Shown here: positions 23,378 to 33,400 of the stretch, in pieces
How positions within the stretch are numbered: position 1 is the first letter of the stretch
Layout of the letters: each line of letters opens with the position of its first letter
The notes under the pieces: generated by a model
Seen by the model: the letters and a program-made list of their open reading frames with translations, nothing else
Told to the model about the DNA's origin: nothing
The model's database searches: none
Source of the DNA: Pachyseris speciosa
Taxonomy: Eukaryota; Cnidaria; Anthozoa; Scleractinia; Pachyseridae
Reading direction: 5' to 3'
Length of the DNA stretch: 64,000 nt
NCBI GenBank assembly: GCA_016490735.1
Contig: JAEMWC010000157.1
Location: 1,027,501-1,091,500, forward strand
Made by a program: the position numbers and the translations under genes

Positions 23378-26300
23378 AGAACGTCTAATTTTGGGGCTGA
23401 GGCTGAACGTTCTTACTTTTTTTGCGATTTGAGCCTAGAAACGTTCTTAACATGTTCTTAAAGTTGTGTGGTATAGTGTTAAGACGGAATACATCAGAAG
23501 TTCGAGTAACAAGTGGACAAAAGCCTTGTACCAAGATTATTTTCATCGTATTGCAAACTTCTGTACGACTGTTTTAAATATCTTCTCAAAAAAATCATTT
23601 CTAGCAACGCCAAACGTCGAAAACGAATGCTGAAGTAATGTATGAAACACTTGAAAGTACTGGTCAAATGAAACTGATGATGAAACTTTGCCTGTGTTTC
23701 CGCAAGTTCTCTAAACTTTGAAATTTATTTTCTTTCGCTCCCATGGGAAATTGTTTTCGGTGTTATTTCAGGCAAGAAATGTAAAAATGACTGTAAAATA
23801 CTTAAAATTATTCTGGTACCAGGTTTTTGTCAACTATAACCTGAAATTGCTCGATTTTCTAGCGCATTTCGTCTTAATTTCAATAAATCAATGCGGACGT
23901 GACCAGGAAACCTACGTTTTGAGTTAATCAGTTCTGTTAGACTACAGGTTTGCATTTCTTTTACCTCCATTTATACTACTACTACTACTACTACTGAGCG
24001 TTCTTATAAAAAAAGATTCTTATTAGAAAAAGAGAATGTACTAAAAAAAGGCTTTAAGTATTCCTGAAGTGAAGCGGAGACTGGTCGGCGTTGTCTCTGC
24101 CAGTTTCTGTTTAAATGCGTTACTTGGCCGGAAAAGCCGATTGAACGTATTGTGCCTAAAACTTTGATCGTAGGTCGCGACATGATTTAGTAAACTCACA
24201 CAGACTCACAACAAACTTATCAGCCCTTAAGATGGGACTTAAGGTGAATTGGAGTGAAATTTTAAGGAGCTTCACGAAGGGATTAAAATGTACAAAAATG
24301 CTTTGAAGCACCACCAGACAGCTGACACCCCACAAGGGCACTGAAGGTTGCTGGGGAACTGTTTTGGTGTCCATCTGCTAATTTTCCACTTCAAATTTCA
24401 ATTTTAAACTTTAATTAAATCTTCAATATTTCCTATTTCCCTAAATTCAACAAATCCTTCTAGAAAAATTATTTCCTCCCAAATATGCCCCAAAATCACC
24501 AAAAAATTCACAAAATACCCCACAATACCGCTTCGTGGGATGAGCATAGAGATTTTGCATTGCTTGAAACTCGAACGAGATATTAACGTCAAATCCACGT
24601 TAATTCATTCACGACGGGCTCTGCAATTTTGGGTCACTGAAGACCCGTTCTTTGAAAACCTGTAACTTTTCCAAATCCCGAACTATGTTTGAAATGAGCA
24701 ATTATTATTGCCAAATACTGAGTTTCTGAGACTTTATCACCCCGTAAACCTACTGAAAGTCCCGATTTTCCTTGAATATGACTGTTTATTCTGTTGCAAA
24801 ACGAAAAACCGCTCTAGAACAGCACCAAATATAAGCAACTTTGTTTTGAAGTTTTGAAGACAAAAAAACCCTCTTCAAGCTAAAAGTCCACATTGGCAGT
24901 AAACTTCGACTCAACTTCTTGCAATCTGTTCCAATTTGCCTGCTCACTTCCTTAACCCGACCTGGGTAACGCTATTTGATTTCATTTGCTCTCACTGGTC
25001 TGACATGTTCGCTTTGTGACCCAAAGGAATTCTGGGATATCCTTGGATAACTGCCGCGTGTTAGTCCGCCAATTTCCATTTCAAATATTTTTTAGAACCG
25101 TGTCAAGCCACCCGGTCCTGCTGGCAAAATATTGCAGCGATTGAATTATTTACATGTCATCAAAACTCAATATCAAAACGTTTATTTGTACGCTTTGATA
25201 AAAAGTGCAGTTTTGAGTTTCTGTTTAAAAGTACTAAAGGTCGACGTGCTCCTGACGTCATAGGGAAGAACATTCCACAATTTCGGTGCCGCTGCCATAA
25301 ATTCTCTATCGCTAAGTGGAGATGAGGTCTTCAGTAATCATGGGTGGCGATAGAAGAAACTTGTCATTAGATCTAAGACTATATTTAAAATTGGGTCTTA
25401 AAGTTACTAAATCTGATATATACTGAGGAGCTGTCCCAAAGATTGCTTTAAAAGTGATAATTTCAAAATCTTATAGTCGATTCTGGACCTCACTGGAAGC
25501 CAATGTAATTCACGTAGTAATGGTGTTATATGGCAATACCGAGATGCACGGTATAGTAATTTTGCCGCCCCATTTTGAACACGCTGTAGCTTAGAACGGT
25601 CTTATGACAAGAAAAGTTTTAAATTTTAATTTAAAATAGTCAACAGTGAGACATTTCTAATTTTTATTCTTTATTTAATTTGTTTTAGCGCAAAATTCAA
25701 ACCAGCCGATTATCAAATACTTCGGCCTCCAGAACGACGAAACTGCCTACATCGGAAGCACGATTAATTTAACTTGCAAAATGGAAAACGCCGACGTAGG
25801 AATCTTCTTGAGGGCTGGTGTCCCTGTGAGAGAAGGACGACGATTTACATATACGTTTGAACCCTATGGCAAAAAAGGAACTCTGGGTAGTCTTGAAATC
25901 AAGGACGTCAGGGAGACAGATGAAGGGATTTTTACTTGCTATGCGTATAAAGCTGGATTAGTGGCAACGAAGAATTATGCTCTTAAACCAGGTTTGTACT
26001 CTCTGTTTTATGTAGAGTTGAAAATCGCCACGAGAAAATATTCGTTCACTTCCTTCATCCATCTTGTCTTTTTTTCCAGGGTTTCTTTAGCTCTAGTATT
26101 TTTTCACTAGTTTCGGTTCGTTTGGCTTTTTTGTTCTCTTCCGTTTGCTTAATCGCACGCTCACTCAAAGTCTCATCGATCAGAGAGAAGTGAAATCTAT
26201 TTCATCAGGTGTCGGTCAGTCAGTTAGTCAGTCAGTTGGTCCGTCGGTCTTTTGGTCTGTCTGTATATCTGGGTGTCTGTAAGTCAATCAGTAAGTCAGT

Positions 26301-26705
26301 CAGTGAGTCAGTTAGCCTCTGTAAATTTGGAGTCAGTCAGTCAGTCAGACAGCCAGTTGGTCGGTGGGTTGGTCTGTATGCGTGTGTCTGTCTGTCCAAA
26401 TGCCTCTCTGTCTGTCAGTTAATCAGTCAATCGGTCAGTCATTGAGCCGGTCGGTCGGTCAGAGCTGGAGTCAGCCAGTCATTTGGTTGGCCGGTCAGTC
26501 AGCCGGTCATCGATCGGGCAATCACAGTCAGTTAGTCAGGTGGACGGTCATGCATTTTGTTGGCGGTTGCATTCCGTTCCCCTTTCTTATTCTTCGTAAT
26601 AATTTTTTTCAATCTCTTTCAGTTTCCTACCCTAAAGACATTTCGAGCCTTTCTTCGTTCAAAGACCTTTTAACAGATGGAAATAACGGAACCAGGATGC
26701 AGTGA
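14324..26705 (+). CDS. Gene A: predicted secreted multi-Ig protein with triplicated Ig exon
   Basis: Coding exons: 14,324-14,423, 17,976-18,278, 21,839-22,141, 25,689-25,991 and 26,623-26,705. All junctions are phase 1 with GT-AG ends, and the joined frame is 363 codons plus stop. Exon 1 encodes a signal peptide (CSALLAIFLISVAGS). Each 303-nt middle exon encodes one Ig-like domain, with Cys at exon codons 30 (INLTCK) and 84 (DEGIFTCYA) and no core Trp (VGIFLKAG instead). The last exon gives a short hydrophilic tail ending NGTRMQ; no transmembrane segment is seen. The likely role is a soluble extracellular binding protein. The Ig exon is a paralogue of exon 3 of gene B downstream (shared pattern GLxND...IGSxxNLTC). 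Because all phases match, isoforms with one, two or three Ig domains, or splicing into gene B exons, would stay in frame. No transcript evidence is available. Confidence 0.6.
15084..15262. mobile_element. Foldback element in unit 1
   Basis: Arms of about 74 bp (AATACACCATTTTGCTAATG... and its reverse complement) with a short AT spacer. The same element is at 18,592-18,771 and 22,455-22,634 in units 2 and 3. Confidence 0.85.
15476..15572. repeat. (GAAA)n polypurine tract, unit 1
   Basis: Purine-only GAAA/AAAAG repeats. Homologous tracts of different length lie at 19,034-19,143 and 22,897-22,992. Lysine/arginine-rich frames here are not genes. Confidence 0.9.
17478..17885 (-). pseudogene. LINE (CR1/L2-like) reverse-transcriptase C-terminal relic, unit 1
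   Basis: The minus strand reads LQRVQNGAARLLYR, then ITPLLRELHWLPVRSRIDYK, ILIITFKAIYGTAPKYISDL and, after a frameshift near 17,610, REFMAAAPKLWNVLP and STFKQKLKTALF. This is the usual end of CR1/L2-type non-LTR reverse transcriptases. It lies in the intron directly before the Ig exon and was copied with it. Confidence 0.75.
17976..18278 (+). CDS. Gene A Ig exon, copy 1
   Basis: 303 nt, phase 1 on both sides, acceptor TTGTTTTAG|CG, donor CCAG|GTTTGT. It encodes one Ig-like domain ending NYTLKPG. The protein sequence is identical to copy 2. Confidence 0.7.
18592..18771. mobile_element. Foldback element in unit 2
   Basis: Copy of the 15,084-15,262 foldback, duplicated with the unit. Confidence 0.85.
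19034..19143. repeat. (GAAA)n polypurine tract, unit 2
   Basis: Same tract as in units 1 and 3, with the longest GAAA run of the three. Confidence 0.9.
19445..19665. mobile_element. TA-rich insertion in unit 2
   Basis: Unit 1 reads GATTAAC|AAGTGGAC at 15,867-15,881. Here about 220 nt, beginning with a (TA)n run (19,448-19,520) and ending GAGTAAC, is placed between the same flanks, leaving TAAC on both sides. The same insertion is in unit 3 at about 23,294-23,513. It looks like a small transposon with a TA microsatellite. Confidence 0.6.
19921..19971 (+). CDS. Possible micro-exon in units 2 and 3
   Basis: 51 nt, phase 1 to phase 1, after a good acceptor (GGTGTTATTTCAG) and before CCAG|GTTTTT. 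It would add KKCKNDCKILKIILVPG between Ig domains. The equivalent in unit 3 is 23,772-23,822. In unit 1 an 18-nt deletion and GT to AT at the donor remove it. Speculative. Confidence 0.2.
21341..21748 (-). pseudogene. LINE (CR1/L2-like) relic, unit 2
   Basis: Same relic as at 17,478-17,885, copied with the unit. Confidence 0.7.
21839..22141 (+). CDS. Gene A Ig exon, copy 2
   Basis: Same length, phases and predicted protein as copy 1; differences are silent or intronic (for example GGC to GGA in YGKKG). Confidence 0.7.
22455..22634. mobile_element. Foldback element in unit 3
   Basis: Copy of the 15,084-15,262 foldback. Confidence 0.85.
22897..22992. repeat. (GAAA)n polypurine tract, unit 3
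   Basis: Same tract as in units 1 and 2. Confidence 0.9.
23294..23513. mobile_element. TA-rich insertion in unit 3
   Basis: Same insertion as at 19,445-19,665, with a (TA)n run of slightly different length (about 23,297-23,370). Confidence 0.6.
25190..25598 (-). pseudogene. LINE (CR1/L2-like) relic, unit 3
   Basis: Same relic as in units 1 and 2. Confidence 0.7.
25689..25991 (+). CDS. Gene A Ig exon, copy 3 (diverged)
   Basis: 303 nt, same phases. It differs from copies 1 and 2 at five residues: DEIAY to DETAY, FLKAG to FLRAG, GAPV to GVPV, DVMET to DVRET and NYTL to NYAL. Both Ig cysteines are kept. Confidence 0.7.
26205..26545. repeat. Degenerate (GTCA)n tetranucleotide tract
   Basis: Imperfect GTCA/GTCG/GTCT repeats. 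Ser/Val-rich frames across it are not genes. Confidence 0.85.
26623..26705 (+). CDS. Gene A terminal exon
   Basis: Acceptor with a long pyrimidine tract (TTTTTTTCAATCTCTTTCAG) and phase-1 entry matching the Ig exons. It encodes a 27-residue tail (SYPKDISSLSSFKDLL..., ending RMQ) and TGA. No polyadenylation signal was identified nearby. Confidence 0.45.
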
Positions 26706-29700
26706 CTGAACGAGCCTTTGACAGGTTATACATTAGTGCACCGTTCTTACCATAAGTCGACAAACGAAAAGCGCGTTTCCTTGCTGAAGAATTGCGATGC
26801 AACGCGTTTACAATTTTCCCTTTATGGTCGTAAACTAATAATTTATGTTTTTCCCCAGTAAATGATAAGCTACTGAGCGATAAAGCATAAAGCTATGCAT
26901 AGAGAAGTGGAAGCGTGGAAACGACGTGAACTCGCTAACATACCTGCATGAACAGAGGGACTTGTCTTATTCCGGCAGTAAAATGATTTGTCTTTCTATT
27001 TGCTTCTTTTCAGCATTTTTTGCTGTGACTGAAAAAGTAAACAAAAATATTTTATAGGTCGTAGACTTATAAAAAGTTACGAGCACCGAGGAGCAAAATG
27101 CTACTTTTTCATGCAATAAGGATCAATTTCTATACGGGGTCTTTAACTTGGAAACAAAAATGAATTAAGGTGGCTTTCAAAGGTCAGAAATTGCAACGAT
27201 AGACTGTTATTTTAATCACTACCTTTGTCGCATGAACGGGCCGATCAGAGGTCTATCACCATGACGTCAATTTTCCCAACTCTGAAAGCCTCGACATCAA
27301 TATGTGATGCCTAGTGACGAAGTGCCAAACAACTTCATGTGAATGAAAATCTAGAAATGAAATCATTGGAAATGGAATTTCGAACTGAGGGATGAGGAAA
27401 TCATCGTCCACCGTCAAGATTTCACCAGTCACCCTTCCCTAAGCATATGCAAAAGGCAAGGTCTATATGTGTTGCTGATCACATTTTTTATTTATTAATT
27501 TTTAGGGAATGCGGTTCATTATGGTTGGTTAAAGGAGTGACACCAAGCAAAACTCTGGATGACGTTTTATTTTACCGAATGCATGATGCTTATAATTTTG
27601 ACTTTTTTCTAATAAAAAATTAAGGTGAACCCCGAATCAAGTCAGCCTCCTTTCTTTACGCCTCTGAATTAATTTATACTGACTAAATGCTTAGCTTTCG
27701 TCGTAAGCGTGGACGAAAGGTATTTGAAGGTCCAGTTTTAAGGCCTTGAGGAAGCATTGAAATGTTCCCTTTGCGTCCTATCTTTTTACCTTTCCCTGGT
27801 TTGTCGCTTTATTCATTGATTCATTCATTCATTTATTTATCTATTTAGTCCCTCTAGCCTCTTACTTTTCCATCCTTGTCACCTTTCTCTCGTGCGTCTA
27901 TCCAAATCTCGCCCCAGTCTTCTTCAGAGCCTGCTACACAGGGTCCCTGTGGCTTTGAGGAAACATTGAATAAGCCAAACCACCACAAACTCACGCGTCT
28001 GTCCTCCGCCCAAAAACTCACTTTGTAGTATTGTTTTTAACTAAATTCTTGACTACTGAACACTTAAATTTGGTAATTAACTGACTGTCTTCTGCACCAT
28101 ATCCCCTAAAATCCGCATCATAGATACGAGGAGGAAAATCTCGGTTGATTCCTAAACCCACTGACCAATGCATAACGCGCTGTCTTGTCTGATACAACAA
28201 TCTATGAACTTGTGTACCTGAGTGAAACTGTACAACCAAAATTACGCTCATGGAAACGGCCAAATGGAAAAAAAACTGCATCAAGATACTACAAAAAAAA
28301 ACAGCCAAAGATATACAGACGAGGAGGAACTTGCTTTTGATAATTTGTGTCCAAGAGAAGGGGAACATGCCCAATTTGTGTATGTGGTTGTGACGTGATA
28401 CGCGAGTGGCTTTTTATTCATTTTTCGAACTGAAGCCGCTTTGGCCTGTTCCAGGCTATCAGAAACGAGGGAAGAAAATTGCGCTTGGACTGGGGGAGGG
28501 AGGTGAGAGGAGAGCCTGTAAGACTTGCTTTAACGGACCAGTTCGGGTATACCAGGAGGTTGGTATAGCCTCCGATTGGCCAACTAATATTGACACCATT
28601 GACAGGAAATATCAACACCCGCAGTGCGGTTGGCATGATCAGCATCATAGCGAGCAGTTTTTCTTTTAACACACTGTAAGTTTATTTTGGCTAATCACAT
28701 AAAAGAATTCTACAAGCACATGGAGAAACAGAAATAACAGGAAGTGACTTAAGGGAAATTGAGCTGTTCTCCTACATGTGCTGATGCCGGTGTAGCTGAA
28801 GTTTAACAGATTATAAATAAAGTGACAATAGAAACAGGTTTTCCTTGTATCCATACTATTTAAGAAAGTGATGGTGAGGGGAGGGGAGAAGGATTCGTGA
28901 GTGGGCACTTATTTGCTATTTTGGTTCAGGGGATGGGCGCTTATTAGGGGGGCGAGGGGACTCTTATTCGAGGAAATACAGTAGCAACTCACAGGTTTTA
29001 AGGCTATGAATTCTGCGGACTCCGAGCAGTTGAGCGTGTAAATTGCTCAGTTTCAGTTCGCTTCAACAAAAGTCTTAAGTCCTCTGATTTGCAATCGATA
29101 GTCACCAGCTAGCTACCTGTAGAATTTTCCGTACAAAGTGGTTACGGTATACCGAATAGGTGTTTTCATAGCTTAATTCTCATTTGATTCAGTTTCCATT
29201 TAAATCAGTTTAGGGCCTAGACTTTGTTTTTGCATTTGCTGATAGCAAGGAGCAAAGACATCCAGATCGGCTGCAGCCGAGTAGATCTAACCAATAGGAA
29301 TGAACAGGAAAAAGGCAAGGCTGGTTGCACGGCAAAGGAACATATCTGATCAACACGATGTCCGAAAATTTATAACTGTTCAGAAGCTTCTGGCTGTTTT
29401 AAAATGAATGGCTATTCCTGGCTATTCCATGGGTCGTTCCCACAGCTGTACCGACCGACAGTGAGGTGTTTTAGACGATTTTTTTTTGTTTCTTAAGCTA
29501 CTTCCTTTTTGTTTTGAAAGGCTTGTCGGAAAGTGAAACAGGAAGAACTTTTTGGAATTCGATCAAATTAAATTTTCATGGAATTAATTTGTTTCTTTTT
29601 TGAATTTTTCTTAGTCTTCTGTTTCCTGGGTTGGGCTGTTTGAAAGACGCCCTCTTGCCCACGTTCAGGAACTTTTATTTATTTTGAGCGTGCTTCGAAA

Positions 29701-30263
29701 TAATTTCGTATTTCGTATGTACTCGCGCTTGGCCGTAGGAGGTCTGGGCACGAGACTAAATACAGTAACCAGAAATTAGGAATTTTGGAATAGTTTTTCA
29801 GCAGTTTTTCTTTTCAAATAAATAGTTTATCTCTCATTGAAATGAATAGTATGAATAGTTGTCCCCTGTTTGTAAACGGATCGAGGAGCAGGTATTATCA
29901 AATTTCGCTTCTAAGGTGTGACGACAGGTGTGACGAAATAGTCAACAAATCTCTTCCGGGAAAAACTTTAAATTTGGAGTGTTACGAGCGTAAATTTCGC
30001 TTTCGAGCGGCCAAAGGTCAGTTTCCTGTTAATGTGCGTCACTTTCGCTGCTCCGCTTTTATTATATTTGTGCTTTGCCGACACCTCAGTTTAATTTTCA
30101 CTGAAGAAGAGACCTCTTACTTCAAGGCTTTGTTTTGAGCGAACTCCTGGCTTCTGGTTGAAGACACCCGATTGTAACAGTTGCGTTCCGCAAACTGTCA
30201 CTTCGCGCCGTTGAAAGCTCTGTGTTAAATCAGTGCTCTGCAGTATTCTAAATCAATGTTTAA
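26706..30263. other. Intergenic between genes A and B
   Basis: About 3.5 kb with no recognised exon except the weak minus-strand candidate at 28,018-28,374. A TTCA/TTTA-rich patch lies near 27,815-27,845. Confidence 0.5.
28018..28374 (-). CDS. Weak single-frame candidate with membrane-anchor-like N-terminus
   Basis: 118 codons, not recognised. Residues about 15-45 are strongly hydrophobic (FLLVCISLAVFFCSILMQFF), as in a signal anchor, followed by a hydrophilic region (RDFPPRIYDADFRGYGAEDS) that looks protein-like. No splice sites or homologues could be assigned, so it may be chance. Confidence 0.2.
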   Translation of the reverse strand: MGMFPFSWTQIIKSKFLLVCISLAVFFCSILMQFFFHLAVSMSVILVVQFHSGTQVHRLLYQTRQRVMHWSVGLGINRDFPPRIYDADFRGYGAEDSQLITKFKCSVVKNLVKNNTTK

Positions 30264-30498
30264 ATGATGCTGCTCAGAGAAGTCTTGATTTTTACTGCCT
30301 TCTACCTCAGACTAGTGTCTGCTCGCTCGGAATATCCGGATGCCAAACCAAGGTGTCATTTTCAAACGATTTCTTGTCCATGCGGAAGGCATGGCACTGT
30401 AGCGAACGTGACTTTCAAATTGTGTGCACGTTTGAATCTGAATGAACTCAAGAAATCTGTGTGTAGTGGGAAAGCAGTCTTGGAGAAATGTAAAGGAG
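30264..30498 (+). CDS. Gene B exon 1: signal peptide and Cys-rich segment
   Basis: 78 codons plus one base, donor GGAG|GTAAGC. Hydrophobic start MMLLREVLIFTAFYLRLVSA is followed by CHFQTISCPCGRHG and five further residues' worth of Cys pattern (KLCARL, SVCSG, EKCKG). The Cys segment has no assigned family. Confidence 0.65.
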
Positions 30499-33400
30499 GT
30501 AAGCTTATCACATTTTCTTGCTTTCAATGTAAAATTCCTCATTCTTCTTCTTTTCTCTGTTCCAAAATATTGCGTCTTTCTTCAAGGGTTAAAGGGTTTT
30601 TCAGTTGTGTGGTGTTAGTTTAGTTAATAGAACTTTTGTTTAATTAAGTTATGTGTACAGCAGTAGGTATCAATGTAGGCTGAATTGTATGTATGAGTAA
30701 TAATGTATGAGTAAGCTGAATTGTAACCAGGATGTTGGTTTCAGCAGTATTTTAGTTCATTTTTATTGCGTATGAAAATCAAACTTACTGGAATGCCTGT
30801 GCTGGCTGTTTCCAAGAACTGGATCAGATTTCGTGAAGAGCGTCACGCATGAAAATCTTTTGTTGTTGGTGTTTTTTTTTTTTTGACAGTGTTCGCTTGG
30901 TTATTATTTTAAGTAATCGGCGCGGATTATATTGAAATAATAGTTGCAACAAGAGGTAGCAAAGATTTCGGTAGCTGTTTTATTTTGCCATTATTTGATG
31001 ACATGATCTCGAAGTCAATTATTTTTGCAGAATTAGGTACCATAATTATGGACACAGAGATACCCTTATCAATCAAAACTGTAACAAAATTCTCAAACGT
31101 GATTGGTTATCAGCAGCCCGATTTGACCACTAATAGGACAGTGTATGCGTCATACTTGTAATTGTTAATAGGACAGTTAATGCGTCATGCCTGTGTAATT
31201 GGACAGTGTGCATCATTTTGCATGGACGTTACTAAATGCCAGAATGGAATGGAATGAGGCGGAATAAGGTGGAATGGCACGGAACGAACTGGAATGATAC
31301 TGGAATGGACCGGATCAGGACTGGACTGGAATGAACCTGAATGAGCCAGGATGAACCGGAATGGTAAACACATCTTTTAAACATAACAGACGGGTCGGTA
31401 CAAAACGTGGACCCCCCTTCTGGACCCCTTCTGGACCCCCATCTGGACCCCCTTCTGGACCCCCTTCTGGACCCCTCGATTTTTCTGTTGAAAAATAATA
31501 AAATGATATTTAACAGTCTTCGCTTTGGATTTCAACTTCGGCCAGTTCGTTGATAGTTACAGACAGTATTACAGTAATCGCGAACATTACCACAGCCAGT
31601 TGCCATTTTTATCCCGAGAAAGACTTGCTTTGAATTTCGCTGAATTTGCGTTGCTGACTTTTGTTGTTGTTACCAAATACTTTAGAATTTTCTTGCAAAG
31701 GTTAGATAAAGGTTAAATATGCAAATTACTGTTCAGCTTTCAACTGGGTTTCGAGGAATGTGAACCGAGCTCAAAAACTATCTTTTTTTTTCTGTTTGGA
31801 TTAGAATAAGCACTGCTAGTTAATGTTATCACTGCAGCAAAAAGGTGAGCAATGTTTTCTTCCACGCTGGCAAAATATAGTCGAAAGCCGCTGAATGATG
31901 ATGGATGAAATATGATCACTCTGGTTGCCTAGCACGTGACACAAATCTGCCACCGATAATAATTTTCACATTCTCCGAAAGCCAGTTGAAAACTGAACAG
32001 TAATTTGCATATTTAACGTTTATCTAACCTTTGCGAGAAAATTCTAAAGTATTTGGTAACAACAACAAAAGTCAGCAACGCAAATTCAGCGAAATTCAAA
32101 GCAAGTCTTTCTCGGGATATAAATGGCAACTGGCTGTGGTAATGTTTGCGATTACTGTAATACTGTCTGTAACTATCAACGAACCGGCCAAAGTTGAAAT
32201 CCAAAGCGAAGACTGTTAAATATCATTTTATTATTTTTCAACAGAAAAATCGAGGGGTCCAGAAGGGGGTGCAGAAAGGGGTCCAGAATGGGGTCCAGAA
32301 GGGGGTCCAGAAGGGGTCCAGATGGGGGTCCACGTTTTGTACCGACCCATAACAGACCACCATTTAAATTACCTCCATTTAAATTTGTACTTTTTTTAGT
32401 GATCTTTTTTTCACGGTATATTCCGCTTGTGATCCAATCAGAAAACTGTTTCAAGGACGGTTTTCTTGGCGGAATAGGTCCGCGTCTCAACCAATCAGAA
32501 GGTCACTCAGGAACATGATATCTGTAACCATCGGAACATTCCGTATATCAGCCAATCAGTAAAGCTCAATTTTTGAAATAAACCAATCAGATTGTGAACG
32601 TTATAGATACCGCTTACTCTTTCATTGTGTCACGATCTCGGTCATGCTCTGAAATAAATATTTTCTTAGACGTTGACATTGTGGTAAAAAAAATGGAATG
32701 TGGTTAAGTGTTTTCTGTACTCTTATCAGTATTTGTCACCACAGAGTTCAATTCGAAATGTTCTGGACTCACAAGGTGCAGCTGAGTGAGTAAACAAAAA
32801 ATCTCAAGAAAACTCACTTTCAATTTGTTAAGTAAACTTTCTGTTATTTGATCATGGGTATTTCGGGTTTATTTTGGTCAATTCAGGTACCATTCCAGTA
32901 CTGTTCTGGTTCATTCCAGCACCATTCCAGTTCATTCTGGCATCACTCCAGCTCATTCTGGCTGACTCCAGTTCATTCCGGTGCAATTCCAGCTCATCAT
33001 TCCAGTTCATTGAAGCTCATTCCAGTATCATTCTGGTTCATTCCAGTCCCATTTTGGTTCATTTCGGTCCCCTTTCTGTCCATTCCAGCTGATTACAGTT
33101 CATTCCGGTGCTATTCCAGTTCACTCTGGTTCATTCAGGCTCATTCCAGTACCATTCCAGTTCATTCCAGTCCCGATTCGGTTCATTTCAGTCCCCTTTC
33201 TGTCCATTCCGGTTCTGTTCCGGTCTATTCCAGTTTATTTCAGTTTCATTCTGGTTCAGTCCGTGTCATTCTGCCTTATTCCGCGTCATTCCATTCCATT
33301 CTGGTGTTTAGTAATGCCCCATTTTGCACATGCTGTTTCGTGCATTTTGGTGAGTAAACTGTTGTTTTTTTGAATTCATTCATGTGTATATTTCTGGTAC

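Larger units (their letters stand above)
22156..26004. repeat. Tandem unit 3 carrying Ig exon 3
   Basis: Starts GGCCCAACC at 22,156. Similarity to the other units stops at GGTTTGTACTCTC just after Ig exon 3, which fixes the duplication breakpoint about 13 nt inside the intron. Confidence 0.95.

Noticed and set aside
26209..26705. Ser/Val/Gln-rich frames across the GTCA tract
   Set aside because: Microsatellite translation; only the last 83 nt after the acceptor at 26,621-26,622 look like an exon.
30012..30138. End of the plus-strand frame upstream of gene B exon 1
   Set aside because: No signal peptide, domain or splice connection; taken as upstream or leader sequence.
32848..33357. 169-codon Ser/Phe/His-rich frame
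   Set aside because: Translation of the TTCCAGTTCA minisatellite; other frames are equally open and equally repetitive.
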